Source of the DNA: Azohydromonas caseinilytica
GTDB lineage: Bacteria; Pseudomonadota; Gammaproteobacteria; Burkholderiales; Burkholderiaceae_C
Assembly: GCF_012927045.1 (NCBI RefSeq)
Contig: NZ_JABBFW010000009.1
Location: 124,001 to 188,000, forward strand
Direction of reading: 5' to 3'
DNA length: 64,000 bases
Shown here piece by piece: positions 63,611 to 64,000 of the stretch (position 1 is its first letter; each line of letters starts with the position of its first letter). Below the pieces are notes generated by a model, which saw only the letters and a program-made list of their open reading frames with translations, had not been told where the DNA came from and searched no databases. Made by a program: the position numbers and the translations under genes.

Positions 63611-64000
63611 ATGAACAAGCCTCTCACCTTCCTCGCTCCGCTGGCCGCTGCGCTGGCGTTGTCCGCCGCTCCGGCGCACGCCGGCAAGACGCTCGATGCC
63701 ATCAAGCAGCGCGACCAGGTCGTGGTCGGCGTGAGCACCGGCGTGGCGGGCTTCTCCGCCGCCGACAGCCAGGGCCGCTGGAGCGGCTTCGACGTGGACT
63801 TCGGCAAGGCCATGGCTGCGGCGGTGCTGAGCGACGCCAACAAGGTGCGCTGGGTGCCGCTGAGCTCGCAGCAACGCTTCACGGCGCTGCAGTCCGGCGA
63901 GGTGGACGTGCTCTCGCGCAACACCAGCTTCACCCTCACCCGCGACGCCTCGCTGGGCCTGGCCCTCACCGCCATCAACTTCTTCGACGGCCAGGGCTTC
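63611..64000 (+). CDS. Amino-acid ABC transporter substrate-binding protein (3' end outside the window)
   Basis: First 130 residues only; the gene runs off the window. Signal peptide 'LTFLAPLAAALALSAAPAHA', then the periplasmic binding-protein type 2 fold: 'TLDAIKQRDQVVVGVSTGVA', 'GFDVDFGKAMAAAVL', 'FTALQSGEVDVLSRNTS', 'LTRDASLGL'. The 'RNTSFTLTRD' region resembles general L-amino-acid binding proteins (AapJ/GltI-like). Divergent from vapBC. Confidence 0.85.
   Translation, partial: MNKPLTFLAPLAAALALSAAPAHAGKTLDAIKQRDQVVVGVSTGVAGFSAADSQGRWSGFDVDFGKAMAAAVLSDANKVRWVPLSSQQRFTALQSGEVDVLSRNTSFTLTRDASLGLALTAINFFDGQGF

Overview
The window is high-GC chromosomal DNA from a betaproteobacterium of the order Burkholderiales, most probably family Comamonadaceae. 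This rests on recognised gene order (bamE/fur divergent; bamE-dapB-exbB-exbD-leuS-lptE-holA; hpf-ptsN-hprK; pilA-pglL-moaC), on a SWIB protein with a Lys/Ala-rich tail, and on a barnase/barstar pair. The genus cannot be named from the sequence alone. No rRNA, tRNA, CRISPR array, integrase or transposase was recognised. Most of the window is tightly packed, conserved genes, with a few AT-richer or accessory islets.

Layout. 1-2.1 kb: end of surA, then rsmA. 2.2-3.3 kb: secreted guanyl-specific RNase and its barstar inhibitor. 3.4-8.6 kb: NADP-malic enzyme, divergent from a PAS histidine kinase and FixJ-type regulator resembling DctS/DctR. 8.7-11.7 kb: thiL-pgpA-pncC-ghrA-like. 11.8-12.9 kb: a stand-alone DprA-like gene with an AT-rich flank. 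12.9-19.7 kb (minus strand): holA, lptE, leuS, an ExbD/ExbB-type pair, dapB, bamE. 19.8-22.3 kb: fur, hprK, ptsN, hpf. 22.6-24.9 kb: a PP2C phosphatase, a double-FHA protein and a class II cyclic-nucleotide phosphodiesterase-like enzyme. 25.1-27.7 kb: type IV pilin and a PglL/Wzy-type ligase, separated by a 450-bp region dense in nested inverted repeats and DnaA-box-like sequences. 27.7-29.4 kb: AT-rich islet with an orphan membrane protein. 29.4-32 kb: moaC, an M48 protease and a holin-like membrane protein.

32-39.7 kb is an iron region: a Fur-box-like site, tonB-exbB-exbD, a Fiu/PiuA-like siderophore receptor, PiuC dioxygenase, an FMN-dependent hydroxy-acid oxidase, then a SWIB protein and a bacterioferritin that lacks the usual haem ligand. 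39.7-44.8 kb (minus strand): a receiver protein, dienelactone hydrolase, an HCCA-isomerase-like protein and uvrA. 44.9-51.4 kb is a polyester/ester region: PHA synthase, a small lipoprotein, a tannase-family lipoprotein and a 3-hydroxybutyrate-oligomer hydrolase; the last two share a conserved upstream element. 51.5-54.6 kb: recQ, ssb, a thioredoxin-like protein.

54.6-62.7 kb holds two complete sulfate ABC transporter operons (sbp-cysT-cysW-cysA) in tandem. They have matching promoter architecture, an 88-bp identical stretch inside the two cysW genes, and a large palindromic repeat between them. The second binding protein differs at the positions that hold sulfate in the classical protein, so the two operons may import different oxyanions. 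The window ends with a vapBC-type toxin-antitoxin pair and the start of an amino-acid ABC transporter binding protein.
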